Source of the DNA: Pedobacter cryophilus | GTDB taxonomy: Bacteria; Bacteroidota; Bacteroidia; Sphingobacteriales; Sphingobacteriaceae | NCBI RefSeq assembly: GCF_005116455.1 | Contig: NZ_SWBP01000006.1 | Location: forward strand, 153,535-217,534 | DNA length: 64,000 bases | Reading direction: 5' to 3' | Shown: piece by piece, positions 35,467-44,152 of the stretch | Layout of the letters: the number at the start of each line of letters is the position of its first letter | Numbering within the stretch: position 1 is the first letter of the stretch | Notes under the pieces: model-generated | The model's input: the letters and a program-made list of their open reading frames with translations, nothing else | Database searches by the model: none | Told to the model about the DNA's origin: nothing | Position numbers and translations under genes: made by a program

Positions 35467-35961
35467 CTATCTATCCCCTAACTCTATGACATCTAAAGTA
35501 TGAATTATATTTTCAGAAATACAAAATTTGATTAAAGTTCTTTTTTGATGCCAGCCATATTTTCCTGCTGCACCAGGATTTATATGCAGACAATTAATTT
35601 TTTTATCAAAAACAACTTTTAAAATATGAGAATGCCCCGTAATAAAAAGATTTGGCGGCTTAGTGTAAATTTCTGGCTTCACATTACTTGAATATTTATC
35701 CGGATAGCCTCCTATGTGAGTCATCCAAACGTTAACCTCTTCACATTTAAATTTTAAATGCTCTGGATATGTGGCTCTTACATCCTTTCCATCAATATTA
35801 CCGTAAACGCCCCTTAAAGGTTTAAAGGCTGCCAATTGATCTGCTAGTTCTATATTCCCAAAATCGCCAGCATGCCAAATCTCATCGCTGTCTTCAAAAT
35901 ATTTAAATACTGCATCGTCTAAATAACTATGTGTATCTGATAATAAGCCAATTTTAATCAT
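35467..35961 (-). CDS. YfcE/MJ0936-type metallophosphodiesterase
   Basis: The 164-residue protein has the calcineurin-like metal motifs in order: [29 protein letters not shown] (GNxD), MTHIGGY and ITGHSHIL. Single-domain relatives hydrolyse phosphodiesters in vitro; the natural substrate is unknown. Its start codon overlaps the last base of the trmN6 stop, so the two are coupled. Confidence 0.9.
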   Translation of the reverse strand: MIKIGLLSDTHSYLDDAVFKYFEDSDEIWHAGDFGNIELADQLAAFKPLRGVYGNIDGKDVRATYPEHLKFKCEEVNVWMTHIGGYPDKYSSNVKPEIYTKPPNLFITGHSHILKVVFDKKINCLHINPGAAGKYGWHQKRTLIKFCISENIIHTLDVIELGDR

Positions 35962-36674
35962 TAAAATATGATGAAAAAGTCTTTTAAAACAGTTTTATAG
36001 GCTAAAGAATGAACTCCTTGCCCTTCATAGATACAAAAATCATGAAAACAAACTTCAGGTAATTCTTGCTTGCTAAAACTAATAATGTGCCTTATAGTAG
36101 CTTTATCTTCGTAAGATCTAATTTTAATACATTTTTTCACATGTAATTTAAAATCAGATGCTAAGTTTTGTAACATTAGAGAAATATCAACTGGCACAAT
36201 CAATTCTAAAGTACCATTGTCTGATAAATGATACTGGGCTATCCGTAAAAGATCTAAAAAAAACTGTTCATCTGTATGCCTAGAAATATTTTTTTCGGCC
36301 TTTGGTGATTGTAATGAATGTAAAAAATAAGGCGGATTAGAGACAATTAAATCATACTTTTTAAGTGGGTTTAAATCAAAATACTCTTTAAATCCTGTAT
36401 GAAGAGCAGTTAATCGCTCGTGAAATAATGAATTTCTAAAATTAAATTCGGCCTTTACAAATGCATTAAAATCAATATCTAATGCATTTATTGTTGCTTC
36501 TAAATTTCTTTGTGCCAACATTAAAGCTATTATCCCGGTGCCTGTGCCTATGTCTAAAATTTCTTTTGCATGAAGCACATCTGCCATTGCGCCTAGCAAA
36601 ACACCATCCGTATTTATCTTCATCGGACAATTTTCCTGATCGATCTCAAACTCTTTAAAACGGAAAACAGACAT
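35961..36674 (-). CDS. trmN6: tRNA1(Val) adenine-37 N6-methyltransferase
   Basis: I chose the ATG at 36674 over the TTG at 36689, since MSVFRFKEFEIDQ is the usual start. The 237-residue enzyme has SAM motif I DIGTGTGIIALMLAQR and the amino-methyltransferase motif DLIVSNPPYF (NPPY), as in YfiC/TrmN6, which methylates A37 of tRNA-Val. The C-terminal part is shorter in conserved marks. It is followed immediately by the phosphodiesterase gene. Confidence 0.85.
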   Translation of the reverse strand: MSVFRFKEFEIDQENCPMKINTDGVLLGAMADVLHAKEILDIGTGTGIIALMLAQRNLEATINALDIDFNAFVKAEFNFRNSLFHERLTALHTGFKEYFDLNPLKKYDLIVSNPPYFLHSLQSPKAEKNISRHTDEQFFLDLLRIAQYHLSDNGTLELIVPVDISLMLQNLASDFKLHVKKCIKIRSYEDKATIRHIISFSKQELPEVCFHDFCIYEGQGVHSLAYKTVLKDFFIIF

Positions 36675-37042
36675 ATTCAAATTTACCAATAAAAACCTAG
36701 CTATTAAACAATTTCATTTTTTTGAAAGCAAGAACAACACTAAAATCTTCTGACTGCCCCGCTTTTGGTACTCGTTTTTTATTTGCGAAAAGCCATTAAA
36801 AAGAATTCGAACAAAACCTCAATCGCGTTTAGCTTAACAAAACATTGAAAAAATAAAACGCAATTATCTCTTAGAAATGATAGATTCCAAATAAAAAAAA
36901 TCAATAATATCATTTAAAACCATTCTAATATTTAACCACAAAACCTGCTTATATGAGTAATGAAGTTGATTTAACTGAAATAAAATACTTAAAAATGCCT
37001 TTAAGAATAGATTATTAATTATTTTTACTAAAAACTAAATTA
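36675..37042. other. AT-rich divergent spacer, 368 bases
   Basis: No gene is assigned. A 21-codon frame (36953-37018, MSNEVDLTEIKYLKMPLRID then Y and TAA) lies in the same frame as the CheB/CheR gene, 24 bases before its GTG start. It could be a leader peptide, an N-terminus separated by a stop, or chance. No TAnnTTTG box stands out. Confidence 0.4.
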
Positions 37043-40000
37043 GTGCAAAAAGCTACCCCTAAAAAAACCGTTACAAAAAAATCTAAATCTGCAAAAACAA
37101 ACACCCTCTCCCATTTAAGCAATAATCTATTTATTGTTGGAATTGGAGCGTCTGCAGGTGGGTTAGAAGCGTTAAAACTTTTTTTCAATCAAATACCACC
37201 TAAAAATGGGATGGCATTTATTGTTGTACAGCATTTAGATCCAACCCATAAAAGTTTGTTATCAGAACTTTTAGCGAAACATACAAAAATGCCTGTGGTA
37301 GAAATAAGTGATCAAATAAAAGTAACCCAAGACCATGTATATGTAATCCCTCCTAATAAAGATTTAAGAATAATTAACAAAACACTATTGCTAATTGAAC
37401 CTTCAGAAGAAAGGCCAAAAAGAAGGCCTATTGATTCTTTTTTTCATTCTTTAGCGGTTGATCAACAAGATAAAGCTATTGGTATTGTTTTATCGGGCAC
37501 AGGTACTGAAGGGGCTTTGGGTTTAAAAGAAATAAAAGCTGAAGGCGGAATTACCATTGTTCAGGATCCAAAAACGGCACAATTCTCTGGAATGCCTAAC
37601 AACGCCATTAGTGCAAATGCAGCCGATTTTATCCTCTCGCCTGAAGATATGGCTAAAAAACTGGTTAACTACATCAAAAAAAATAGTTCTACCATCACAA
37701 CTACCGATAAAGGATTAGGTGATCAACTTCAAAATCAATTAAATAAAATCTTTTTTATTATAAAGAATCAAACTGGATATGATTTTTCTAATTATAAATC
37801 AAACACCATTATTAGAAGAATTAATAAAAGAATGTTACTTGATCAAATTGATACTATAGATGATTATATCAGTTTTATACAGATAAACCCTGATGAAGTG
37901 ACTATACTTTACAAAGACTTTTTAATTGGAGTGACTTCTTTTTTTAGAGATAAAGAGGTGTTTAAAATTTTAGCAGAAAAAACCATTCCATATTTATTAA
38001 AAAACTGCGCTCCTAAGCAAGAACTTAGAGTTTGGATTTGCGGCTGTTCTACCGGTGAGGAAGCTTATTCTTTAGCTATATTATTTAAAGAAGCCTTAAA
38101 AAAAAATAACCAATACATAAAAGTGATATTATTTGCATCAGATATTGATAAAGATGCGGTAAACTTTGCTCGTAACGGAATTTACGCTGATTACATAAAA
38201 GCAGATATTGATGACGAGCTTTTATCACAATACTTTTTAAAGCAAGAACATGGCTATCAGGTAAAAAAGGAAATACGTGAAATGGTGATTTTTGCACATC
38301 ATAACTTAATTAAAGATCCTCCTTTTTCTAAATTAGATATGATTAGCTGTAGAAATCTATTGATTTATATTAACAGCGATTTACAGAAAAAAATTATCCC
38401 TGTATTTCACTACAGTTTAAATACTGATGGTATTTTACTTTTAGGCACTTCGGAAAGCATTGGCGAATACGGCGATTTATTTGATGTTTTTGATAAAAAT
38501 GTAAAGATTTTTAAGAGAAAAGATATACCAACTCGCAAACCAGGATTGATTAATGAACTTCAATTTACTGAAAACAAAGCCTTTTTAGCAGAACCTTTTA
38601 CTGTGGGGACAAGAAAAAAAACAAACATTTCTGGCATAACAGATAAAATTTTGATAGAACAATATGCACCACCTTCAGTAATTATAGATAAAAACAACGA
38701 TGCCCTTTATTTTTCTGGCAATACTGGTTTATACCTTGAACCACCCAGCGGTATTGCAAGATTTAATATTTTAGAAATGGCCAAAAAAGGTTTAAGATCT
38801 TCTTTAGAAAACGCCATTGCAAAATCAAGAACTAACGATATTGAAATTAAACAAGACGGAATTGAAGTTATAGTTGGCGATTTTTTTAAAACAATTAACT
38901 TAAAGGTGAAGCCATTGTATAGCAAACTATATGATAAAGGCACTTTGATGATCATATTTGAATCTGTAGAAAAACCAATAACCAAACAAGTAGCCTCAAA
39001 AACCGGTAAAAGAAAACTTGTTGCCAGTGAACTAGAAAAAGAATTAAAAATTACAAGAGAACATTTACAAATTGCTATAGATGAGTTAGAATCTTCTAAT
39101 GAAGATTTAAAAAATGCCAATGAAGATTTTCAATCCTCAAATGAAGAATTGCAAAGCACTAATGAAGAATTAGAAACATCAAGAGAGGAGTTACAATCTG
39201 TAAATGAAGAATTAACCACCGTAAATACAGAGTTAACTGATAAAATAGATCAATTATCACAATCTAATAATGATTTAAACAACTTATTAAGAAGTATAGA
39301 AGTTGCTACCATTTATTTAGACATAGATTTAAAAATTAAAAGGTTTACCCCTGCCGCAACAAAAATATTTAACCTTATTCCTTCAGATATTGATAGGCCG
39401 GTAACGCAACTGGCCTCTAATCTTTACTATAAATCTTTGGCTGAAGATGTAAAAGAAGCACTTAAAACACTCGCTGTAAAATCAATAGAGGTAAACGCTA
39501 TTGATGGCGCTTGGTATTACATGCGTATTATACCTTACCGTACTGCTGATAATATTATTGAGGGAGTACTGGTTACTTTAGTAGAAATTACTGAACAGAA
39601 AAAAGTTGAACAGCAACTGAAGAAAAGTAATGAGCATTTGACTTTGATCATGGAAAATTTACCAGCCGTTCCTTACACTTGTATTAACGACCCACATCTT
39701 AAAATTGATTTTGTAGGAAACAGTGCTGAAAAAGTTACCGGCTTTTTACCAGAGCAATTTACGGGAGACATATCATTTTGGTTAAACAGAATTCATCCTA
39801 GCGATAAAAAGAAAATATTAGATACATTTAATGATATAAAAAAAATAGCTAGTTATGATCTCGAATTTAGATGGAAATGTGCAGATGGCAAATACAAATC
39901 TTTTATTAATTACATGAGATATGTTGAAATTGAAAATAGAAAACCTGCTTATATTGTTGGTGTATGGCAAGAGTTAATTGTATCTAAATCAATAAAATAA
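37043..40000 (+). CDS. CheB-CheR-PAS hybrid chemoreceptor-modification-type protein
   Basis: The 985-residue protein begins with a basic tail (about 1-27), then CheB methylesterase (about 28-215: IVGIGASAGGLEAL with the catalytic Ser, VQHLDPTHKSLL with the His). A CheR N-terminal domain (about 230-280) and SAM methyltransferase domain follow (about 290-485: VWICGCSTGEEAYSLA, MISCRNLLIYIN). A strongly coiled-coil SSNEELQSTNEELETS region (about 655-740) and two PAS domains (about 745-985) end it. There is no kinase domain. No chemoreceptor or cheA is in the window, so it likely acts in a non-chemotaxis pathway with the kinase and regulator just downstream. It starts at GTG. Confidence 0.88.
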   Translation: MQKATPKKTVTKKSKSAKTNTLSHLSNNLFIVGIGASAGGLEALKLFFNQIPPKNGMAFIVVQHLDPTHKSLLSELLAKHTKMPVVEISDQIKVTQDHVYVIPPNKDLRIINKTLLLIEPSEERPKRRPIDSFFHSLAVDQQDKAIGIVLSGTGTEGALGLKEIKAEGGITIVQDPKTAQFSGMPNNAISANAADFILSPEDMAKKLVNYIKKNSSTITTTDKGLGDQLQNQLNKIFFIIKNQTGYDFSNYKSNTIIRRINKRMLLDQIDTIDDYISFIQINPDEVTILYKDFLIGVTSFFRDKEVFKILAEKTIPYLLKNCAPKQELRVWICGCSTGEEAYSLAILFKEALKKNNQYIKVILFASDIDKDAVNFARNGIYADYIKADIDDELLSQYFLKQEHGYQVKKEIREMVIFAHHNLIKDPPFSKLDMISCRNLLIYINSDLQKKIIPVFHYSLNTDGILLLGTSESIGEYGDLFDVFDKNVKIFKRKDIPTRKPGLINELQFTENKAFLAEPFTVGTRKKTNISGITDKILIEQYAPPSVIIDKNNDALYFSGNTGLYLEPPSGIARFNILEMAKKGLRSSLENAIAKSRTNDIEIKQDGIEVIVGDFFKTINLKVKPLYSKLYDKGTLMIIFESVEKPITKQVASKTGKRKLVASELEKELKITREHLQIAIDELESSNEDLKNANEDFQSSNEELQSTNEELETSREELQSVNEELTTVNTELTDKIDQLSQSNNDLNNLLRSIEVATIYLDIDLKIKRFTPAATKIFNLIPSDIDRPVTQLASNLYYKSLAEDVKEALKTLAVKSIEVNAIDGAWYYMRIIPYRTADNIIEGVLVTLVEITEQKKVEQQLKKSNEHLTLIMENLPAVPYTCINDPHLKIDFVGNSAEKVTGFLPEQFTGDISFWLNRIHPSDKKKILDTFNDIKKIASYDLEFRWKCADGKYKSFINYMRYVEIENRKPAYIVGVWQELIVSKSIK

Positions 40001-40038
40001 AATATAAAGAGTACTCATTTTTTACCTTGTACTAGAAA

Positions 40039-41319
40039 ATGGAACAAACAGATAAAAAATATCTTTCAGGTTTAAGAAAAAAAGCTGAAAATAAAGTAAA
40101 GCTGAAAAATAAAGTTTCAGATGAAAATCAAATTTCAGAGCTCGAACATGAATTAAACGTTCATGAGATTGAGCTTTCTATGCAAAATGAAGAACTTCTT
40201 AAAACTCAATCTAAACTCAAAAATGCGCTCAAAGAATTTGAAGAGTTATTTGAGTTATCCCCTGTTGGGTATTTTATTTTAGATAAAGATGGTATCATTA
40301 AAAATGTAAATAAAAGAGGTTGTGAAAAATTAGCGAACGTTAAATCTGAAATAGTTGGTGAGTATTTCTCTAATTTTATTAGTGGCGAAGCCAATCAAGA
40401 TGATTTTTATAGGCATAGAAATTTGGTGATGAAAACCGAAAGTCTACAGAAAGTAGGTTGTGAAATAAAAAAAGGAGATAAAAACACTTTTTCTGCCCAA
40501 ATTACCAGTACAGTAATTAAAGATGAGAATTTAAAATTCAAACATTTACTTTCTATGGTAAGTGATATATCTGAAATAAAAAAGCATGAACACCAAGTAG
40601 AATTAGCCTTGGCTAAAGCCGAAGAACTAAATGAAATGAAATCAAAGTTTATTACTATGGCTTCTCATGAATTTAGAACACCTTTAACTATTATGCTTTC
40701 TAGTATTTCTATAATAGAACAATTTAAAGAATTATTGCCTCAAGAAAACAGAATAGAAAAGCATTTAAATAGAATAAAATCATCAATTAACGACCTCACC
40801 ATTATACTTGATGAGTTTCTATCGCTTGAAAAAATTGAAACCGGAATAATAGAAATTAAAAAAGAAAATTTCAATTTGCCTGAATCTTGTGAAGATTTTT
40901 TAGACGGATTTAGGTTATTAATTAAAAAAAATCAAACCATAAATTATATACACATTGGAAACAAAGTGATTAACCATGATTTTAAAATTATCCAATTTAT
41001 ACTTTTAAATCTGCTATCAAACGCTAGTAAATATTCTATTGAGGGAACAGAAATTGATATGTTTACAGAAGTTAGTAAAAATAAAGTTTTAATAAAAGTT
41101 AAGGATAATGGCATTGGTATATCTAAAAGTGAACAAAAGAATTTATTTACCAGATTTTTTAGAGCTCAAAACGCCTTGCATATTCCTGGTACAGGATTAG
41201 GACTAATAATTGTTAAACGATATTTAGATTTAATAGGTGGAACTATTGAAATAAACAGCAATATAAACAAGGGAACAACAGTTACAATCCAATTCCCAAT
41301 AAATAATAACACACTATGA
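40039..41319 (+). CDS. PAS-domain sensor histidine kinase
   Basis: The 426-residue protein has an N-terminal coiled coil (about 20-70), a PAS domain (about 70-190), a HisKA helix with H210 in MASHEFRTPLT, and an HATPase domain with LLNLLSNASKYS (N box), VKDNGIGIS (G1) and GTGLGLIIVKRYL (G2). It has no membrane segment, so it senses a cytoplasmic signal. It follows the CheB/CheR hybrid by 38 bases and overlaps the response regulator by four bases. Confidence 0.92.
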   Translation: MEQTDKKYLSGLRKKAENKVKLKNKVSDENQISELEHELNVHEIELSMQNEELLKTQSKLKNALKEFEELFELSPVGYFILDKDGIIKNVNKRGCEKLANVKSEIVGEYFSNFISGEANQDDFYRHRNLVMKTESLQKVGCEIKKGDKNTFSAQITSTVIKDENLKFKHLLSMVSDISEIKKHEHQVELALAKAEELNEMKSKFITMASHEFRTPLTIMLSSISIIEQFKELLPQENRIEKHLNRIKSSINDLTIILDEFLSLEKIETGIIEIKKENFNLPESCEDFLDGFRLLIKKNQTINYIHIGNKVINHDFKIIQFILLNLLSNASKYSIEGTEIDMFTEVSKNKVLIKVKDNGIGISKSEQKNLFTRFFRAQNALHIPGTGLGLIIVKRYLDLIGGTIEINSNINKGTTVTIQFPINNNTL

Positions 41320-41681
41320 AAACTATTTTATTGCTAGAGGATAATCCGTTGGTGAGAGATAATATTGCCGAAATATTAACTATAAATGGCTTTGAAGTAA
41401 TAGAGACCAACAATGGAAAAGAAGGGCTTAACGCTTTAAAAGAAAGACTGCCAGATTTAATTCTGTGTGATATTATGATGCCTGTAATTAATGGTCATGA
41501 ATTTCTTATTGAAATTAAAAAGAATGAGTTGACGGCTAAAATCCCTTTTATTTTTATTTCGGCCATAAGTGAGAAAAAGGAAATAAAATATTCATTAGGC
41601 TTAGGGGCAAATGATTACGTTACTAAACCTTTTGAGCAGGATGAATTGATTGAAAAAATAAATAAATGGCTGCCAAAATAA
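41316..41681 (+). CDS. CheY-like single-domain response regulator
   Basis: The 121-residue receiver has the acid pair E8-D9, phospho-acceptor D52 in LILCDIMMPV, and K104 in VTKPFEQDE. There is no output domain, so it must act through another protein, perhaps in a phosphorelay. It overlaps the kinase stop in ATGA, implying coupled translation. Confidence 0.92.
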   Translation: MKTILLLEDNPLVRDNIAEILTINGFEVIETNNGKEGLNALKERLPDLILCDIMMPVINGHEFLIEIKKNELTAKIPFIFISAISEKKEIKYSLGLGANDYVTKPFEQDELIEKINKWLPK

Positions 41682-41683
41682 AT

Positions 41684-41810
41684 ATTCGCTTGTTCTTTTA
41701 AGTTAAAAAGCAATAACCTAAGTAAAATAAACCTGATTGGCAGCGGTAGCTCCCCATTTTTTTTGGGGACTAAAGCAGAAAGCAGGACTATCTGCTCAAA
41801 AGAACGAATA
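41684..41810. repeat. Inverted-repeat element with internal CCCC/GGGG hairpin
   Basis: Outer arms ATTCGCTTGTTCTTTTAAG (41684-41702) and CTCAAAAGAACGAAT (about 41795-41809) are near-complementary, with a three-base difference. Inside lies CCCC-N9-GGGG (41752-41768). It occupies the spacer between the convergent response-regulator and purL genes. It resembles REP-type elements, and may also end transcripts from both sides. Confidence 0.5.
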
Positions 41811-41847
41811 ACCCTGCTTTTCTAAAAATGGTATTAAAGTAAAAATC

Positions 41848-44100
41848 TTATTCTCCTAATATGCCGTGAAGTACATTATCATAAACATTTTTTGATTCTT
41901 CTACTTGTCCAAAAATTTCCTCATCTATTATTAAACCTTTGGCATTTACAGTTCCTAACAAACTAAAATCTGTTTCGGTAGTAGCCATTAGTTCCACAAA
42001 AGTTTCTTGCAATTCTGGACTCACAGAAACCACTACTCTACCTTGTGCTTCTCCAAAAAGGAAAGCATCTTTTCTAAACTCGCTATCCGTTTCTATTTCA
42101 AAACCTAATTGCCTTGGCATAGCTGCTTCTAATAATGCGATGTATAAGCCACCATCAGCCACATCATGAGCAGATTGAATTAATTTATTTTGAATCAGTA
42201 GTTTAATTACTTGATGCATATCATATTCCTTATCTAAATTAAAATAAGGCGCTGGAGATTGAGTGATTTTATGAAAAGAAGCTAAATATTGTGAAGATGC
42301 AATATCATTTTGGCTTTCGCCGATTAGATAAATCAAATCTCCCTCGTTTTTAAAATCTAAAGTCATCATGTTTTTAATGTCATCCATTACCCCTAACATT
42401 CCAATAGTTGGCGTAGGAAAAACCGGTCCTTCATCTGATGATTGGTTATAAAAAGAAACATTACCACCAGTAACCGGGGTTTCAAATTTGGTACATGCAG
42501 CAGACATTCCTTTAATTGCACCCACAAATTGCCAATAAACTTCGGGTACATAAGGATTTCCGAAATTTAAACAATTGGTGATGGCAACAGGCTCTCCGCC
42601 GGCACAAGTAATGTTACGAGCAGCTTCTGCAACTGCAATTGCACAACCTATTTCTGGATTGGCATTTACATATCTAGCATTACAATCTACCGTTAAAACA
42701 ATAGCCTTTTCGGTATCCTTTATGGCTACAACTGCTGCATCACTAGGTTTATTGGTAACCATATTGGCTGTACCCACCATAGAATCATACTGGGTAGTTA
42801 CCCATCTTTTTGAAGCTATATTTGGATGAGATGTTAAATGATAAGCTACTGCTTTTAAATCTTCGGGCTCTTTAACGGCATTAATATTGAACTTTTGGAA
42901 CTCTTTAAAATATGCTGGTTCTTTATATTCGCGTTGATAAACTGGTGCTCCACCTCCTAAAACTAAATCATCAGCAGGCACATCTGCAACCAATTCGCCA
43001 TTCATATAGTATTCTAAACGCTGCGTATCAGTTACTTCTCCAATTATAGCACAGTTTAAATCCCATTTATCAAAAACGGCTTCAACCAATGCTTCTTTAC
43101 CTTTTTCTACCACAATTAGCATACGCTCTTGTGATTCTGACAATAAAATCTCGAAAGGCAACATGTTTTTTTGGCGAGTTGGAACTTTATCTAAATCAAT
43201 ACGCATACCGTGTTCACCCTTTGCGCTCATTTCTGAGTTAGAGCAAATGATTCCGGCTGCTCCCATATCTTGCATACCAATAACGGCACCTGTTTTAATG
43301 ACTTCTAAAGAAGCTTCTAGCAACAATTTTTCTTGAAAAGGATCTCCAACTTGTACAGCCGGTAAATCATTAATAGAATCTTCGGTAATATTTTTTGAGG
43401 CAAATGCAGCACCATGAATTCCGTCTTTACCGGTAGCAGAGCCTACGATATAAACTGGGTTTCCTACTCCGTAAGAGGTTGCAGAAACAGTTTCTCCTAC
43501 TTTTACAATACCCGCCGACATGGCGTTTACTAAAGGATTAACATGATAACATTCATCAAAAAACACTTCGCCACCAACGGTTGGAATTCCAAATGCGTTG
43601 CCATAATCGCCAATACCTTTTACCACACCTTTAATTAACCATTGTGTTTTTGGATGATTAGGATCACCAAAACGTAGCGAATTTAATTGCGCAATTGGCC
43701 TCGCTCCCATGGTAAAAATATCTCTATTAATGCCTCCTACTCCGGTTGCGGCACCTTGGTAAGGCTCTAAAGCAGATGGGTGATTATGAGATTCTATCTT
43801 AAAAACACAAGCTATCCCGTCGCCTAAATCAACCATTCCGGCGTTTTCTTCACCAGCTTTAGCCAGCATACGTGGTCCGTCTTTAGGTAAAGTTTTTAAC
43901 CAAGTGATAGAATTTTTGTAGGAACAATGTTCGCTCCACATCACAGAAAAGATAGAAAGTTCAGTAAAATTAGGTGTTCTACCTAAAATTTCTTTAATTC
44001 GATCATATTCTTCTGGTCTTAAACCTAATTCAGTTGCAGTTTCTAGGGTGGTAAGTTGATTAGTTTCCAATGCTATTATTATATTTGAATTTAAATTCAA
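41848..44100 (-). CDS. purL: Phosphoribosylformylglycinamidine synthase, small-type PurL
   Basis: The 750-residue enzyme is the small PurL type that needs PurQ and PurS, which are not in this window. Marks include LGRTPNFTELSIFSVMWSEH, FKIESHNHPSALEPYQGAAT, GGEVFFDECYH and VADGGLYIALLEAAM. It makes FGAM in purine synthesis. No ATG lies near the start: TTG 44100 (NLNSNII follows) and TTG 44070 (ETNQLTTLETA) are the candidates, and the latter begins closer to the conserved region. purM, the next step, is 16 kb away in this window. Confidence 0.93.
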   Translation of the reverse strand: MNLNSNIIIALETNQLTTLETATELGLRPEEYDRIKEILGRTPNFTELSIFSVMWSEHCSYKNSITWLKTLPKDGPRMLAKAGEENAGMVDLGDGIACVFKIESHNHPSALEPYQGAATGVGGINRDIFTMGARPIAQLNSLRFGDPNHPKTQWLIKGVVKGIGDYGNAFGIPTVGGEVFFDECYHVNPLVNAMSAGIVKVGETVSATSYGVGNPVYIVGSATGKDGIHGAAFASKNITEDSINDLPAVQVGDPFQEKLLLEASLEVIKTGAVIGMQDMGAAGIICSNSEMSAKGEHGMRIDLDKVPTRQKNMLPFEILLSESQERMLIVVEKGKEALVEAVFDKWDLNCAIIGEVTDTQRLEYYMNGELVADVPADDLVLGGGAPVYQREYKEPAYFKEFQKFNINAVKEPEDLKAVAYHLTSHPNIASKRWVTTQYDSMVGTANMVTNKPSDAAVVAIKDTEKAIVLTVDCNARYVNANPEIGCAIAVAEAARNITCAGGEPVAITNCLNFGNPYVPEVYWQFVGAIKGMSAACTKFETPVTGGNVSFYNQSSDEGPVFPTPTIGMLGVMDDIKNMMTLDFKNEGDLIYLIGESQNDIASSQYLASFHKITQSPAPYFNLDKEYDMHQVIKLLIQNKLIQSAHDVADGGLYIALLEAAMPRQLGFEIETDSEFRKDAFLFGEAQGRVVVSVSPELQETFVELMATTETDFSLLGTVNAKGLIIDEEIFGQVEESKNVYDNVLHGILGE
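44080..44087 (+). promoter_or_regulatory. Putative -7 box of the C25 peptidase gene
   Basis: Plus-strand TATATTTG fits TAnnTTTG, 65 bases before the ATG at 44153. It overlaps the start region of the divergent purL gene. Confidence 0.4.
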
Positions 44101-44152
44101 AGTTATAAATTCAAATCAGTTAGCGAAAACCATTTAACATCTATTATAATAA

